Assembly (NCBI RefSeq): GCF_900104175.1
Contig: NZ_FNIX01000015.1
Coordinates: 62,001-126,000 of the forward strand
Source of the DNA: Lentzea jiangxiensis
GTDB taxonomy: Bacteria; Actinomycetota; Actinomycetes; Mycobacteriales; Pseudonocardiaceae
Direction: 5' to 3'
DNA: 64,000 nt
The notes beneath the pieces are model-generated. The model was not told the origin of the DNA, did no database searches, and saw only the letters and a list, made by a program, of their open reading frames with translations. The translations under genes were made by a program, and so were the position numbers. Each line of letters opens with the position of its first letter. The stretch's first letter is position 1. Of this stretch, positions 61,393 through 64,000 are shown one piece after another.

Positions 61393-62073
61393 TCACCTGC
61401 GCCAGACAGTGCCCCTCCGTTCGTACTCCAGCACCGTCTCCACCCGGTGCGCGGTCTGGGCGCCGAGGAACCGCTCCAGGAGCCACAGCGCGACCTCCAG
61501 GCCGGAGGTGATGCCACCGCCGGTGATCAGGTCGCCGTCGTCGACCACGCGCGCGTTGATCACCGTCGCGCCCTGCGCGGCGAGGTCGGCCTTCGCCCCG
61601 GTGTGCGTGGTGGCGTTGCGGCCTCGGGTGAGACCGGCCGCGGAGAGCAGCATCGTGCCGGTGCAGATGCCCACCGGCAGCACGTCCGCGGCAGCCAGGC
61701 GACGCAGGAACGACTGGTCGGAGATGAGCTTGCGCACGCCCGGCCCGGTCTTGTCGAGGTAGCCGCCGCCGGGCACCACGAGCAGGTCGGCGTCATCGGG
61801 CGACCAACCGTGCGCGACGTCGACCTTCGTGCCGTACGTGCACGTGACCATCCCCGGCTTGCCCGTGGTGACCTGGGTGGTGCGCACCGCGCCGCCCGAC
61901 ATCTTCGCTGCCAGGCCCAGCACCTCCACAGGCGCCACGAAGTCCTGTTCCTCCACGCCGTCGAACATCAGCACCTGCACGCGCAGCGGGTTCGCCGCCG
62001 AGGCGGTCGCGCTCGCCGCGCCCGCGATACCCGCGGAAAGTGCCGATGCCCGCAAGAAAGTCCGGCGTTCCAC
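61393..62073 (-). CDS. Tat-exported DJ-1/PfpI-family protein
   Basis: This 226-residue protein starts with a twin-arginine signal (MERRTFLRASALSAGIAGAA). The DJ-1/PfpI domain follows: VQVLMFDGVEEQDFVAPVEV, then LLVVPGGGYLDKTGPGVRKL and the nucleophile elbow VGICTGTMLLSAAGL with the reactive Cys, and ITGGGITSGLEVALWLLERF at the end. This GATase1-like type includes isonitrile hydratase-like and protease-like proteins. Export outside the cell is unusual for the family. It lies 27 bp upstream of nothing obvious on its strand and stands alone beside the metal ATPase gene. Confidence 0.85.
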   Translation of the reverse strand: MERRTFLRASALSAGIAGAASATASAANPLRVQVLMFDGVEEQDFVAPVEVLGLAAKMSGGAVRTTQVTTGKPGMVTCTYGTKVDVAHGWSPDDADLLVVPGGGYLDKTGPGVRKLISDQSFLRRLAAADVLPVGICTGTMLLSAAGLTRGRNATTHTGAKADLAAQGATVINARVVDDGDLITGGGITSGLEVALWLLERFLGAQTAHRVETVLEYERRGTVWRR

Positions 62074-62100
62074 GATGGCCTCCCCAAACTCGGTGTCCCC

Positions 62101-64000
<1,900 letters not shown>

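Overview
The window is high-GC DNA with many GTG starts, GTGA/ATGA stop-start overlaps, a SigC-like ECF sigma factor, Tat and lipoprotein signals and dense natural-product genes. This points to a filamentous actinomycete, most likely in the Pseudonocardiales; a species cannot be named from sequence alone. No rRNA, tRNA or CRISPR array was seen.

Region 1 (1-20995) is a salicylate-capped, pyochelin/yersiniabactin-type NRPS metallophore cluster. Six plus-strand genes are chained by 4-nt overlaps: NRPS 1 (cut by the left edge), NRPS 2, a saccharopine-dehydrogenase-like protein, a thiazolinyl imide reductase, a P450 and a salicyl-AMP ligase. A salicylate synthase converges on them across a 29-bp perfect palindrome, followed upstream by a methyltransferase on the same strand. 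The line has four heterocyclization (Cy) domains, three A domains, a methyltransferase embedded in the last A domain and a terminal thioesterase with Cys in place of the usual Ser. Partner genes recall coelibactin-type clusters, but the product is not known from this sequence.

Region 2 (about 21-31.2 kb) holds a decayed flavin-dependent halogenase, two related secreted proteins, a VWA protein overlapping a class F-like sortase, a flavin amine oxidase, an MFS transporter, an exported thioredoxin, a rhodanese and a LysR regulator.

Region 3 (31.4-34.3 kb) is a cyclodipeptide synthase with an NCS1 nucleobase-type permease, flanked by two LysR genes.

Region 4 (34.3-42.9 kb) encodes a secreted M1-peptidase homologue without its zinc site, an IS5-type transposase remnant, a ricin-lectin/glycosyltransferase fusion, a VWA-ricin protein and its collapsed copy, a processive family 2 glycosyltransferase and a P-loop GTPase-like protein.

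Region 5 (42.9-46.7 kb) has an anti-sigma factor divergent from an ECF sigma gene that leads a zinc/manganese-type ABC importer operon.

Region 6 (46.64-55.15 kb) is an insertion of about 8.4 kb bounded by 126-bp direct repeats. It carries an FxLD-family class I lanthipeptide system: XRE regulator, three small overlapping genes, a 57-residue precursor, LanB, and one ORF joining LanC to an isoaspartate-type methyltransferase. The repeats contain the 3' ends of the metal-binding protein gene on the left and an acyl-CoA ligase gene on the right. These two were evidently convergent neighbours before the insertion, and the duplication left both intact.

Region 7 (55.1-64 kb) holds an acyl-CoA ligase, a family III CoA-transferase and an acyl-CoA dehydrogenase, then a short GH88-like protein with an MFS transporter, a Tat-exported DJ-1/PfpI protein and a CopA-type P-type ATPase cut by the right edge.
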